64,000 nucleotides of DNA, taken from positions 124,001 to 188,000 of the forward strand of contig AXZN01000015.1 in assembly GCA_000498155.1 (NCBI GenBank). The letters run 5' to 3'. The stretch comes from Shiraia sp. slf14. Taxonomy: Eukaryota; Ascomycota; Dothideomycetes; Pleosporales; Shiraiaceae. The translations under genes and the position numbers were made by a program. Below the pieces are notes generated by a model. It made no database searches, was not told the origin of the DNA, and worked only from the letters and a program-made list of their open reading frames with translations. Of the stretch, positions 1-11,722 are shown piece by piece; position 1 is the stretch's first letter, and the number at the start of each line of letters is the position of its first letter.

Positions 1-539
1 ATTGTCTACAACTCGGGTAAGAATACATATGCAACAAACGCCCACTTGACAGTCTCCGTCCTGCACGGCATCCAGAATCCAGAATTTAAGGGCATGTTTG
101 ATGCTATGGTGAGCGAAGTCCTTTCTTTGGGTTTATGGTAATCATCTTACGAAATTAATAGTACCAAATGGCTGCAACAATCTACACCCTCGAAGCTGAG
201 AAAAACTGCTACGAGATACCCTTCGCCGGCTCACGAATGACAAGAATGTGTAACGTTGGTCAACGCCTCTCCATCGGTGTGCCTTCCAATTTCGGCTTTG
301 ATAAGCTGGAGGCGTTACTTGTCATGGACATCGAGTTCAATGGCAAGACAACCGAAAGACCATTCGAATGTAACAAGGAATTAGAGGACTCGGTACTTCG
401 AGGCGCGAAGACCATGGGCTTTCCGCAGATGATTGCGAATTCGATTGGAGTGCCGCTTACGCGCTTCATGGAGACAGAAGTGAAGTGCGCGCCCAAGGAT
501 TGTTTCAAGTGGTTTGATTTCCGGACTGCGTGCGAGTAA
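1..539 (+). CDS. Small cysteine-containing protein, 5' end outside window
   Basis: The visible exons are 1-108 and 162-539 (stop 537-539), joined by a 53-bp phase-0 intron (GTGAGC...TAG at 109-161). About 161 residues are visible. The frame is open across the left edge, so the start and any signal peptide are missing. The protein has six cysteines (in NCYEIP, RMCNV, FECNK, KCAPKDC and TACE), spaced as in small disulfide-bonded secreted proteins. I do not recognise the family. Secretion is an inference from the cysteine content only. It converges with the oxalate decarboxylase on the other strand, 293 bp away. Confidence 0.6.
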
Positions 540-832
540 GGGCACACAAGGTGGCTGAGATGGAAGGGCCAGGTGGATTGGGAACGAACGATGGAGGGCT
601 TTCAGTCTACCAAGCAGACCAGAGTATAAAAGCTCAAACAGCATAGCGTAGACGAATGAACCGTAGTCCCGACTCACTTTCAATTCGAAACAACTCTAGT
701 CAATCGCCGTTAATTTATATTCATCAATCGCTTATTGCGGCATAAGCCACGACGCTCCACATATTATATTAAGATTACAGCTAAACCTTCATAGACTGCA
801 AGACAAAGTCTTCGTACTCAACATTATCATCC

Positions 833-2332
833 TCAATACCTGCCACGTCCATGAACGATAACCTGCTTCTCCTTCTTCAAGCCTTGAACAACATCGACAG
901 GGAATTTCAACACATCAGCAACAATATCTGCAGGCGTGAGCGCAAGCCACTGCGTAAGAGACACATCAGCGACACGATCAGCCTTGTAAATCTCAATGAA
1001 CGTCAAGTTCTTGGTATCAGATGTGTTTTCAATGTAATGGCCTGCAAATCTATCAGCGGGTGGAATGCACAATGTAATGAGTATCGCTTACCAGAATTAT
1101 CAGGGAAGACAGCCGTGTCACCAGGCTTGAAGTTGAAAGTACGGGAGTTGCTGTTTCCTGTAAAGACTGTGGCGCGAGCTTCGCCTTCGTGGAAGTAGAG
1201 CCATTCCTCAGACTGGCAACGGGGTTAATGTATTGTTCTCTTGACACAGTATGCTACGGCTAAAACTTACGGTAGGATGCCAATGCAGTTCACGAACACC
1301 TTTAGGCTCAATAACAACGTATGTAGATGCGATGGTCTTAGCAATGGGGAAGTTGGTCGAGTCGATTTTCCACCACTGTCCAGCACCACCGGGCGCAGGT
1401 TCAGGAGCATGCTGGAAGGTACGGTAGATGTAGGAAGCATCGCCGGTCAGTTCTCCGGCGCCGCCAGTGATCTTCCTGTACTTTGAGGCTTCACCGGTGG
1501 AGCTGTTCTGGATGTAGGGGTTGCGGTCTGGGATCTTGTCAAACACTGATTCTGGCAGGCCAAAGCTCTTTGCGATGATGGACTTGGGTGTCTTGGCTAG
1601 CCAGTCGTCCAGGTTGAAAGTTGTGCTGGAGTTGGGTTAGCAAATTAATATGTTGTGGAAATAAAGTCAACACACCCAGCCCTATCAAAATCGCCGTCGT
1701 CAAACGCGAGAAGATACTCGTTCTCATCGTCAAGGCCTTGAACGGTATGCGCTTGGCCCTTGGGGAAGTACCAAATGTCGCCAAAGCCCAGTTCAGTAGT
1801 CTGATGGCGACCCTTCTCGTCCACAGCAGAGACAAGGACGCGCCCGAAGAGAACTTGGCCCCATTCAGCCTGATGAGTTAGTAGATGCTTTACACGTGTT
1901 CAGCCTTTAACTTACCACACGATGCCAGTGCAGTTCACGGATTGCACCCTTCTTCAGATGCTGCTGCGCAGCCGCAATATCATGACTAGCTGGCAAGTCA
2001 TTGTCGACCTGCTCGCGAACCCATCCACCAGGATAGATCTTGGTCTTGGAATCACCGAAACGCCATTTGAGATTCGGGACAGTGCCAGAGTCGGTACTTT
2101 GCTCACCCAGATTTGAAGGGTTCGCAAGGTCGATTTGGCGATCGGTACCACCTAACTCCCTGTCAGCATCTCCGGAGGACTGAGTAGACTTGTGCTACGC
2201 ACCTAGGATGGGTGCGCCTTTTCCTTTGCCATCAATAGGTTGGCCTTGCGAGAATTGCGATTCTCGCTTGACGACCGCACCAAGGGTCGAAGAGGCGAAC
2301 AGAACACTTGCTGCAAACGAGTGAAGTTTCAT
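833..2332 (-). CDS. Oxalate decarboxylase, secreted bicupin
   Basis: Converts oxalate to formate and CO2 with manganese, normally outside the cell or in the wall; fungi use it to remove oxalic acid. Six exons read from the minus strand: 2203-2332, 1916-2151, 1676-1869, 1271-1625, 1092-1212, 833-1041. They join in frame to 414 aa, the usual family length. A hydrophobic N-terminus (MKLHSFAASVLFASSTLGA) is followed by VVKR, a likely Kex2-type cleavage site. Each cupin half carries the metal motif: RELHWHR near residue 118 with a later GQAHTV, and RELHWHP near residue 301 with GHYIEN. All introns are 50-60 bp GT-AG. It is divergent from the SELENBP-like gene. Oxalate oxidase or another bicupin activity cannot be excluded from sequence alone. 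Confidence 0.9.
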
Positions 2333-3923
2333 GATGTATGTCTTAAGAATGGAATGAACGACTGTGGAACAAAGAAGCAGGTAGCTGTCAGATATAGTGC
2401 GGTGTTCACGGCTATGTATCTACCTGCACGCTGACGCAGTTCAAGCCCAATACAGCAATTTCATTTCCACCCCCATGCCCAGACAGCCCATTGTACTCAT
2501 GCGCAAACAAGTTGTCAAAATACGAAATCCACGAGGAGTATGTCGTTTGTCGATCTCGTACGGCTCGTCGCTCATTGTCGAAAAGCATGCAAGACAGGTT
2601 CAGACACTGGACTAGAGCCCCTAATGCGTAGCTGTCACGTCCATTTTGGTGAGGATGAAATGATGATTCTCGCGGATGGCTGAGATTGTACTCGTTTTGC
2701 AAACATTGGACAGGATGTCGTGATGCTTGGCAGTGTGGTGGTTGTGGTTGTCGATCGCCCCCAGAGTTGTGTTAGCGCGATGGCACCATTCGCGCATCGA
2801 ATGACTACACCCCACAATCCCCAGATAGCACACTAGCCTTTAGTAATTAGGGTGTATACCATATATCTGTGGTTTTCTAGTTTTAGAGCTCTTACTTTAT
2901 ATTCATCTTATTTTGTAGGATGAAAGCAAAAAACTTGCATCAAAACTCCAACCATTTTATCGAAATGAATGTTTTCCTTGTTGTTCAGAGATATTAGGTA
3001 TGGGTTACAGAAATCTCGAGTACTGTTTTAGTGTAACAGCAGCCGAATTGTGCTCTGGGAACTTCCGCACGAGGGTTCGGTTCGTCGCTGGCTGTCCACT
3101 GAGAGCGAAGGTATAGATCGTAGCGTAACGCCATGCAGGTAGGATCTCAATCTTACTGTAAAAAGTTTGTAGAGCCCAAATTTCCTTTCTTTTTTCGGTT
3201 TCAATTCGGATAGTAAGTGTCAGCCCTGAGGTCTCTCGCACAGTCCAAGCTTCTTCTTGTAAACCCAATACCCTTTGCCCATTTCTTCCCGCTCTTACAC
3301 ATCACTTCCTTCTTTAGACATGCCATGATCGGGACTTTCTTTTCTCCGGCTGAATCTGTCGTGAAAGGTTAGGGCCATCCAATCTTGAACAAAGATGTGC
3401 CCCTTTCAAGCTCGATCCAGTAATGGTCACGCTACAACAACATGATATGCCGTGCTCGGATGGTCGCCGTGGAGGATCGAGCGCAGATCTCCATGATCTT
3501 GGCAAACTCCAAGGCTTCAAAGCCAAGAAATATACTAAGCTTTGTAAAGCTTGACAATTTTGTTAGGGCTGCTCTGTTGTCTTCATAGATGGACGGCGAT
3601 CACAACTCCTGTCGATCTGCCTGTGAATTGGGAACGATATCGAGGTTCGTCGTCAAGTCGAGGCTGAATGATACCATCTACGCCAGCGAGGAGAGAGATG
3701 AAGATGACCGACTTTTTGGTTGTAGTGCGGTGATGACGGGAGGAGAAGCATGATAGAGGACAGGAAAGAGCAGATAGCGGAAGGAATGGGGAAGGCCAGC
3801 GAAGTATAAGTATGGCGACAACGACGGCATTCCGAAAACCAGCTCACAACTTGCTCAAAGCCTCTCATTAGCTCCGCATCTTTTGCTCTCTGGCCTTGAA
3901 CTTTAGTACTGCTTTTGTGCAAT
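2333..3923. other. Intergenic region between divergent genes
   Basis: This 1.59-kb stretch holds the upstream regions of the oxalate decarboxylase and the SELENBP-like gene. Only short, non-conserved open frames occur in it. It includes an AT-rich patch around 2850-3000. I see no RNA gene or repeat. Confidence 0.5.
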
Positions 3924-5435
3924 ATGCTTTCTAATACCCTTTTGTCTGCGTTGTTTGCCAGCACGGCGACCGCACTTTCGCTTCCTCCGTTAATCCCATC
4001 CATTGTGAGTATCCTGGAGTAAGTGCCATAGGCTCTGCCTTTTACTGACTGGATTACCAGCCGGGTGTCACTGAGGCCCTCGCTGATGGTGTTCCACCTC
4101 TACCCATCCTCCAGGTTCCCACACCTGCACTAGATAGTCCTCCACACAATGGACTTAACCCTGGCCTCAGACCCAAGAAGATAGGATACTTCTGGACAGC
4201 TGCTGGTGATAACAAGCACAAGGACTTCCTTGCCACCTACTCGCTTGATGACGACACTTTTGGCAAGCTGATTGCCATCACTGATGTGCCAACCAGCGGT
4301 AACTCGCCACATCATTTGGGCCCGTCTCATGATGGCAAGACTCTGGTTGGTGGCGGCCTCCTCTCGCTCCTGAAGACTCAAGTAAGTGTTCCTTTGGATG
4401 TGAGCGCAAGAGAAGAGTTGTACTAAGATACGACAGGACACTGCCTTCTACTTCGACACTTCGAACCCTTATGCGCCGAAGTTCAAGAAGTCAAATCGTG
4501 GTATTCTTTCTTCCATCGTGGACGAGATTCGCGCGAAGCCTGATGGTGGCTTCTTCATTACCTATATGGGTTCCGCGGTTGGCACCTCGCCAGGCCGCCT
4601 CGTCGAAACCGACGCTAATGATAACATCATCCACGAATGGCCCGAAGATGTTGCAGGTACTCTCAACGTCCTCGGTGAGCAGTTCAGCCCGCACGGTCTG
4701 TCTGTCGATTTCAACAAGAACATCATCCTCACCTCTGACTTCGTGGTTCCTGTCACGATCTTGAAGCCTGCATCCATCGCTGGCATCCAGAAGGCCAACA
4801 CATTGCGCCTTTGGGATCTTCCATCTCGCAAGATTCTCTCAACAATCACCATCCCCAATGGCCAGGGTATCCAAGACGTGAAGTTCATCCCCGGTAACCC
4901 TGAGTCAGCTGCTCTTGCCACTGCCGTCGGTCCTGGTGAGGTCTGGATCATCTACCCCTTCCGCAAGGACGCAAATGGCAAGCAAGGTGTTGCCGAACTC
5001 CTCTTCGACCTCGGCCCTCGTGCCCGCAACAACCTCGCCATTTACTCTGACATCACAGATGATGGCAAGTTCGCTTACTTCACACTCACACTTGGCAACC
5101 ACGTCGCCGCCCTCGACATCTCTGACCTCAACAACGTCAAGCGTCTCGACAACCCTGATGAAGACCAAGGTATCGTTGGCCCTCACTACGTCAAGGTCTC
5201 ACCCGACAAGAAGAACTTGCTGGTTACCGACTACTTCGTGCAAGCAGGTGATATCTCGGTTCTCAATACTCCTGCTGATTTCCGCGCACAATGGATTGAC
5301 ATCAACGCTGATGGCAGCTTGAGCTTCAACCGCAGCATTGACTTCTTGAAGGAGTTCCCTGAGAGGGGTGGAGGTTGGCCACACTCGTCAGTCATTTTCG
5401 ATTTGACTGACCCTGAGAACCCCAAATACTACTAA
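3924..5435 (+). CDS. Secreted SELENBP1/methanethiol oxidase-like beta-propeller
   Basis: Exons 3924-4004, 4061-4381 and 4437-5435 join to 466 aa, close to the roughly 470 aa of selenium-binding protein 1. Family members are seven-bladed propellers, and some oxidise methanethiol to H2S, H2O2 and formaldehyde with a metal. The blades contain FSPHGLSVDF, TSDFVVPVT, LRLWDLPSRK and GPGEVWIIYPF, which resemble the family. The N-terminus (MLSNTLLSALFASTATALS) looks like a signal peptide, unlike the cytosolic animal protein. There is not one cysteine in the whole protein, so the selenium-binding cysteine and CxxC of the animal protein are absent. Histidines next to proline recur at about 111/112, 220, 384 and 450 and could form a metal site. 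It could instead be another secreted lactonase-type propeller. Confidence 0.7.
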
Positions 5436-6023
5436 AGCGGTAATGTGTAAGAACGAATGAACACGTGGGAGGCCGGATCGATTCGCTCATTGATATAGTT
5501 CCTTAATGTGTTTTATTCTTGAGGGATCTCGGGAATAGATAGTAGTCGTGTATATGATGGGGTCGGTTTCTATACCGTAATTTAGTCGTAATGTAATGAG
5601 TTTCTTTAGAAAGTTCGAAAACGTTTACATCAATGCTTCTTACATGATCAGCCGATGAGACTTCAACGCAGTAGAAGACTGTCTTGTGGGTCTCATGATG
5701 GGGAACTCAAATACGATGATTCAGCTCACAAGAAAGATGGCGTCCGACACGTGGAAACGCGTGATCACGTGTCAACATCGCTGCTGGCTCGAGCTGAACC
5801 ACGCGTTGACATGCCACATTTCCAAACCCTGGTTTCACCTAAGATATTTCTACCCAACTTGTAAGGTCCTAAGTGACACTATATTAATGATGTTTGTAAT
5901 GATCGGGCGTATCCATCGGGTTTTATTTCCGGCACTCAATGCGGGGAAGCTAATCGTGCTCCACATACCCCAGATATGGAGCGCAACCTCACGTTGATAT
6001 TTTGTTAACTGATAACCCTCACA
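5436..6023 (+). other. Intergenic region
   Basis: This stretch lies between two plus-strand genes. It contains GATCACGTGTC near 5763, a palindromic CACGTG-type site of unknown relevance. No gene is supported. Confidence 0.4.
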
Positions 6024-7007
6024 ATGTCTACAGCACGATTCTTACCGCGGCAGCTCCTACGCAATGGCCTGCAATGGAATTTGCGCGCCCAGAAATCCCA
6101 ATCATTACGGCGCACATTCGCGACAACCTTCAGACTGCAACAAGCCTCGGTTGCAACAGGTGTTCGGGTCGACCATGGCCAAACCAATGAGAACCAAACA
6201 GTCGCTGCAATGGGTCGCACCTCTTCGGGCAAAAACTTGAACATTCGCAAATATCCCACATTCTCATCCTTGGAAGATGAAAGGCTGTACCGTAAACAAC
6301 ACCTCGCGGCCGCATATCGCATCTTCGCCTCACGTGGCTTCGACGAAGGTGTTGCAGGCCATATTTCCGTGCGAGATCCCATTCTCACAGACCACTTCTG
6401 GCTGAATCCTTTATCAACTCATTTCTCTCTCATCCGTGTGTCGGACCTGATTCTTGTCAATGAAGACGGCGAAGTAGTGGAAGGCAACGAGCCAATCAAC
6501 GCTGCCGCATTTGCGATTCATAGTGCAATTCATAAGCGCAGACCAGACGTTCATGCAGCATGTCACGCGCATTCAGTACATGGAAAAGCTTGGAGTGCTT
6601 TTGGAAAAGAGTTAGATATGTACACGCAAGATAGTGTACGGTTTTACAAACATCATGGTGTATACAAAGACTTCGGGGGCGTGGTGCTCGCGTCAGAAGA
6701 AGGCGAGCGAATTGCCGATGCGCTAGGAAATGGCAAGGCCGCCATTCTACAGAATCACGGAATTTTGACTGTTGGCCAGACAGTAGACGAAGCGGCGTTT
6801 TGGTTCTTAAGCTTGGACAAAACGTGTCAGGCGCAGTTGCTGATTGATGCAGCAAGTCGAGGCAGCGGGAACAAGCCTCATGTCATTGGCGATAAGGAAG
6901 CAGAAGAGACATTTCAAAATGTGGGCAGGCCAGAGAAGGGGTGGTTAGCATTCCAGAGTTACTATGATGAGATACTTGCGAAGACTGGTGGTGACTTTTT
7001 GAAGTAG
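6024..7007 (+). CDS. Class II aldolase/adducin domain protein, probably mitochondrial
   Basis: Single exon, 327 aa. The N-terminal 45 residues are rich in Arg, Ser, Leu and Gln with no acidic residue (starting MSTARFLPRQLLRNGLQ), as in a mitochondrial presequence. The class II aldolase fold follows, from about residue 85 to 300. It has GHISVRDP, the HACHAHSVHG block carrying the HxH zinc ligands, and LQNHGILTVG with a further ligand histidine. Family members are zinc-dependent sugar-phosphate aldolases or epimerases, but many fungal members have no known substrate. The N-terminal cap around residues 65-90 (RKYPTFSSLEDERLYRKQ) is typical of the adducin-like fungal group. Substrate cannot be assigned. 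Confidence 0.85.
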   Translation: MSTARFLPRQLLRNGLQWNLRAQKSQSLRRTFATTFRLQQASVATGVRVDHGQTNENQTVAAMGRTSSGKNLNIRKYPTFSSLEDERLYRKQHLAAAYRIFASRGFDEGVAGHISVRDPILTDHFWLNPLSTHFSLIRVSDLILVNEDGEVVEGNEPINAAAFAIHSAIHKRRPDVHAACHAHSVHGKAWSAFGKELDMYTQDSVRFYKHHGVYKDFGGVVLASEEGERIADALGNGKAAILQNHGILTVGQTVDEAAFWFLSLDKTCQAQLLIDAASRGSGNKPHVIGDKEAEETFQNVGRPEKGWLAFQSYYDEILAKTGGDFLK

Positions 7008-8367
7008 AGTAATCGTAAACATGTTGGTTTAGTCAGCTATGAGATATATCCTATCAAAACTTGAGCACCGAGGAAGCAAACAATCACTTTTCAAGAACCA
7101 AGCAAGACATGAACACACAAGGCAACACCTAAAACCCAAATGGCGAACATTCCGCAGATATTGAACATAACAGATCCCAACATTGATATTCTCAAACATA
7201 AGTGAACCTCAATGAGAAGAGGAATGGCATGGTGTAGAAAGAGCCATGAGGTTTTTGAACATGATTTGCCAGAACATGTGGTATAAAAAAAACGCACAAA
7301 GCATGCGATAGTTTTTCGAAGATCGCAAAGTCGATCCAAAGGCCTGGCGCCAGGCATAACCAGACTGACTTTCGTCTTTTCCTCATCAATAGACACGTCT
7401 TGATTTTCCGACGACCATTCGTCCTCCATCTTCCCATTTTTGGATGACCTATGGCCTTTTTGTCTCCATATAGCACTTCCACACATTAAAAAAGAAACAG
7501 GAAAGGAAGGAAAGGGAAAGAAAAAGAAACAAGTCGCATATGGGCATAATTTCGACCTGTTGAATACATGTCTGTCAGGCTGGATTTTCGAAGTGCCAGA
7601 ACGGCCGCATATACAGGGCGTGAGATCTCCGAAGAACATGGCATGAGGCACTGGAGTCTTCGAAGTCGGCCATACTTCGAAATTGTTTTCCCTTTTTATT
7701 GGAGGAACACTGAAGAGGAACATTCCCAAAGTTTGGCGGCGACATGGAAACTTGAAAAGACTTGTCGGACAAACATGAACTCGAAATATCTGCCTTTTCG
7801 TACAGACATGAAGTCCAGGTATCTGCATTTCCGAACAGACATTTCCACTTTTGGATTTGGCTTTGGTCGCATTCGCACGAAAATCTCCATCGCGGGTCAT
7901 TCTTTTCGATTTTTGGCGCTTGTGGGAATTCCATCACTTCATGAAATCACAATCGAAAAGTTTCGCGCGTCCTCCATGTGGCGATATCGCCGTGAACTGA
8001 GGTTGGAATTTCGTAAATCGATCAAAAACAAGGTTGAAGGGTTTCTCCAAAGAGAGAATATAAGAGACGGGACATAGGAATAGAAAAGAAATTGCTCGGG
8101 GGATTTTTCTAGCGTTTCAGAATCTCTGGAAAAGTCATGAATCAGAAACATAAAGATTTGAAAGAATTAATTGAAAGAAATGTAAAGTAGGAAGAAGTGT
8201 AGAGTAGGAAGACAGAAGTCTCAGCAACGAAAGATGTCTTTATATACACATTGGAAATGACAAGACATGAGTCTTGGCTGCGCACTTCGAAGGCAGAGAT
8301 TTCGCGCGCAAATCTCGTCGTTTGATACATGTGAATTCTTTCGAAATGCCAAGATCTATGAGCCATC
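7008..8367. other. Intergenic region between convergent genes
   Basis: This 1.36-kb stretch contains degenerate tandem repeats (see the repeat entry) and an ATG-started minus-strand open frame of 269 codons (7091-7900). That frame has no recognisable domain and I do not annotate it as a gene. Confidence 0.4.
7742..7845. repeat. Degenerate tandem repeat, unit about 33 bp
   Basis: Two adjacent 33-bp units, 7773-7805 and 7806-7838, share the pattern ACATGAA.TC.A..TATCTGC.TTT.CG.ACAG with nine mismatches. A weaker copy precedes them (from 7742) and a partial one follows. The unit length is a multiple of three, so every frame through it shows a repeating peptide. Confidence 0.6.
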
Positions 8368-10554
8368 TCACTTCTTTCCACGCCCATACCGCCCCTTGCC
8401 CAGTCTTCCGTACCCAAACTTATTCCTATTTCTCCCGGTTCTATCATACGCATCCAAGCCCCAGAACCAATCTAACTTCCTCCGAATCGCGTTGTCGGTG
8501 AAGTCATCTGGATTGATATCTTTCGGTCGGAATTCAGGAGCCATGGGATCGATGAAGATAGTATCCTCTTTATACCCCCATTTAGCTAACTGCGTAACGT
8601 TGAAAGCAACTAACATGCTATGTCTCAATTAGCTTCCATTCTCATCGCTTGTTTAGAAATGTCTTACTCATGATCCTCATGCACCAAGTTATGACAGTGG
8701 AACATACTAATCGCCACATGTCAGCCTTTTGCGAAATATCAACATGGACCATAACTTACTACACCCCCGGCCACGGCGCATACCTCGCAACAACCCTCAC
8801 CGTTTCCCCCGGGCCCAACCAAACGACGTCTTTCATCCCCGCCGCTTCATATGGCGCAACTTCATTCCTGCCGCCCGTGCGCGATAGAACTTGAAAGTCA
8901 ACGAGGTGTATGTGAACAGGGTGTATACCCGTCCCATTCACATTCTCATTCCGCAACTCCCAAATCTCATCAGCGCCGAGTTTAGGCCGCGTCAAGATAC
9001 GATGCTCAACATCCGCCCAGCCGACTCCATTGATGACCCAGCTTTCGCCGATGCGGGCAAAAGAGAAGGATTTGGTGATTGGCGTTTTGGGAGGTGGGGG
9101 TATGTGGCGTAGGTTCTGTGGAACGGGTCCGTTATTGGTGTTGTCTTTTACGCTGTTGCCGACTACAAAGCGCATAACGATGTCGGTGAGGGCGAAGTCG
9201 ATGTTTCCAGGTACGTTGCGCGCGTTGCGCATTGTGATGTTTTGGCCGGCTAGAGGTGAGAAGTCGACGATTACTTCGTAGCGTTCGCCCATTGAGAAGG
9301 AGATCGTGTCTGTTTGGACGGGGTGGTTGAAAAGGCCTTTTAGATGTTAGAATTGACGTATCGTTATTTGTGAGGAGCGTGAGGTACCAGCATCGGAGCC
9401 AATGACATCAAAAGTCATATTATTTCCTGTGGAATCCTCTTCAAAGGAGAGGGTGAAAGCTGCGGTCATGTCAGTCTCGCTGTCTAGCTCCAATGGACTA
9501 AGAGGAGCTCACTTCTGCTAACAGCACCGTTCAAAAGCCTGAGTCGATATTTTCGCGGCTCTACCTCAAGGTACGGCCACGGTTGGCCATTACTGGAGAT
9601 TCAGTTAGCATCTTTTAGTCTCGATTGTTTAGTTCAGTACTCATACACTTGAATAACATCACCCGGCAGACCATTATTGCCATTTGTGTCGAAAACCAAT
9701 GACCCGTCACTGGCATACTGCTTAGCACATATTGATAGCGGTATATCATACTCTCCGGTAGGCAAATTTAGAGCCTTCTCTTGATCATCAGAAAGGATGT
9801 AGAAGCCGCTTTGTCCATGATAAACGTTTTCGCCAGTCTCAAACTCGGTATGGTCCTGGTGCCCATGAGTGTCAAGTCTAGCACAAATCGCGATCAAGTA
9901 CAACATACATGATACCAAATAGTGCGTGCGTTCTGAGCATTTGGATAGTGATAGTCTTTGTATTGACCTGGATTCGCGTAGTCGGCAGCCCATCCATCAA
10001 ACGGCGCTCGGTCATACTGGCCATGTACATGCACCGAAGCATTGGTGGGGCCATTGTTGGTGAATCGTACTACCGCCTCTTCGGTAGGGATTAGCAAGTA
10101 ATTGAACTCACTTCGAATAGACTTACCACGCCCTTTCTTCATCATGAATGTAGGACCAGGCTGTTGTCCATCGTAGCCAACCAGATGTGTAGGTGGTAAA
10201 TTTGGGTATACTTGCTTTTGCAAGTTCTTAATTTCAACTTCATAGTAATCAATCTCTGCGCCAGTAGATTTATTAATATATGTGCTTGTTATTGTTAGCT
10301 GATGAAGCCTTTCCAGTTGTGTTGCCTTACAATTTCGATTGCTTTACTGGCATAACCGGAAGAGGATACTGAAACACCCATTTATACTCTGGACTGAGCC
10401 ATTTCCCGGTCCCTGGTGAACTGCCATTCGTATTTTCAGGATAAGGCGGAAGTGGCAAGATGGTGTCCTTGTAATCAACGCCTTCTTGACTTGTAGCTCT
10501 CAGTGCAAATATAGCAACTAGCGTGAAAAGAATGTGACGTCTGGTAGATGACAT
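8368..10554 (-). CDS. Multicopper oxidase, bilirubin oxidase/laccase type, secreted
   Basis: Oxidises phenols or tetrapyrroles and reduces O2 to water using four copper ions. Nine exons: 10331-10554, 10127-10284, 9909-10078, 9647-9855, 9513-9592, 9388-9459, 8760-9336, 8668-8706 and 8368-8617. They sum to 592 aa in one frame. A signal peptide is likely (ILFTLVAIFALRATS). All four copper-binding segments are present: HVHGQYD, WYHDHTEF, HPVHIHLVDF and HCHNLVHEDHDM. The last has Met as the axial type-1 ligand. HPVHIHLVDF and the HEDHDM ending match bilirubin oxidase/CotA better than basidiomycete laccase. The third exon junction splits WYH|DH, and the 39-nt eighth exon carries most of the type-1 site. 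The C-terminus is basic (GYGRLGKGRYGRGKK). Exact substrate is unknown. Confidence 0.88.
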
Positions 10555-11722
10555 GGTGCTGATGAATTCGCAGGAAATGAGTGTCCATACAGCGTACTAA
10601 GCACTTCAAATACTTTGCAATCAAACGAGAGTTTACAACTCACAGCGGAACCCCACGATGGAAAATGGTCAGTGGCAACGACTATTAAGACATGGCTTTG
10701 TGAGCTGGAAATAAGAAAATACTGAGTTGCATCTCGAAATGCCGGACCTAAGGACAGTGCCCCGAAGATCTGGTCGTCGGTGCACCCATGGCGTGACGTG
10801 CGTAATCTCGAGTAGATGTTCACCGTCAGATTGGATGCATGTTTCACGGGTTTCGGATCTTAGAGTTGAGCTGCTAGTGCCGCACTCCACTTCCTTCTGA
10901 GGATAAGTAATGAAGCACACAATAATTACAGGTCTTACATTGTGCACTTAGGCTAGAGATGCAAGGAGGTTTTGTGCTCTAAGAAAAATGCGATACACAC
11001 AATGGCATGCTGAGTGATCTGTGTACGCAATAGTGGCCGTCGATCGGGTCGCTCAGGGACACGCTAGTTTCTTCTCGATTCATTGGCGTATGTACTTTCT
11101 CGTGGTTCCCACATGGCGTTTCCTGATGCAAGACATGGTCGTACAAGGGTTATTGAACATTGAGATCTGCGAATTCTTTCACTAGCTTTGCCGATGCCCT
11201 CTCTTGAGACATTTGCGGGCCAAATCTTTGGATTTGGCGTCGCTTCAGGTTTCTCGGGCTGGGCGTGCGACTGTACGACTTCAGTGCATGTTGTGTTGGA
11301 AAGTACAACATGCCATGGAAAATGCACGATCTGCTCACATGATGCATATTCGTACTCATGTAAGCTGTCAAGCTAATCACAGCAGGGAGTTCTAATGCAA
11401 TCGCAGTGCACCTGCGTCATGCACATGTAAGAGATGGGTGGCCCTGAATATCAGTGGGCTCCTAAACGTTGCACGACAGTATATATGCATATTTGTAATC
11501 TCACCATTGATTCTTGGTATGTATGGACGAAGTGAAGACTGGAATAGTATGCGTTTTTGCCGTCTTGGACTGCACTGACGAGACGTCCCTGCTCACGCAT
11601 TTACTATCCAGTTAGTTCTGGGCCTTTTACGCTGCCCGGTCCTTCACTACCACCAATATCCTCAGTACCACCGTCCCCAGCGCCATCTACTGCCCTTTCC
11701 TCCATGCTCTCTAATTTCAGAG
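10555..11722. other. Intergenic region, no gene seen
   Basis: This is the upstream flank of the multicopper oxidase and the downstream flank of the coiled-coil gene. Only short scattered open frames occur, without domain or codon signal. Confidence 0.4.

Noticed and set aside
4054..4441. Minus-strand frames opposite the SELENBP-like gene
   Set aside because: Antisense shadows of a well-supported spliced gene.
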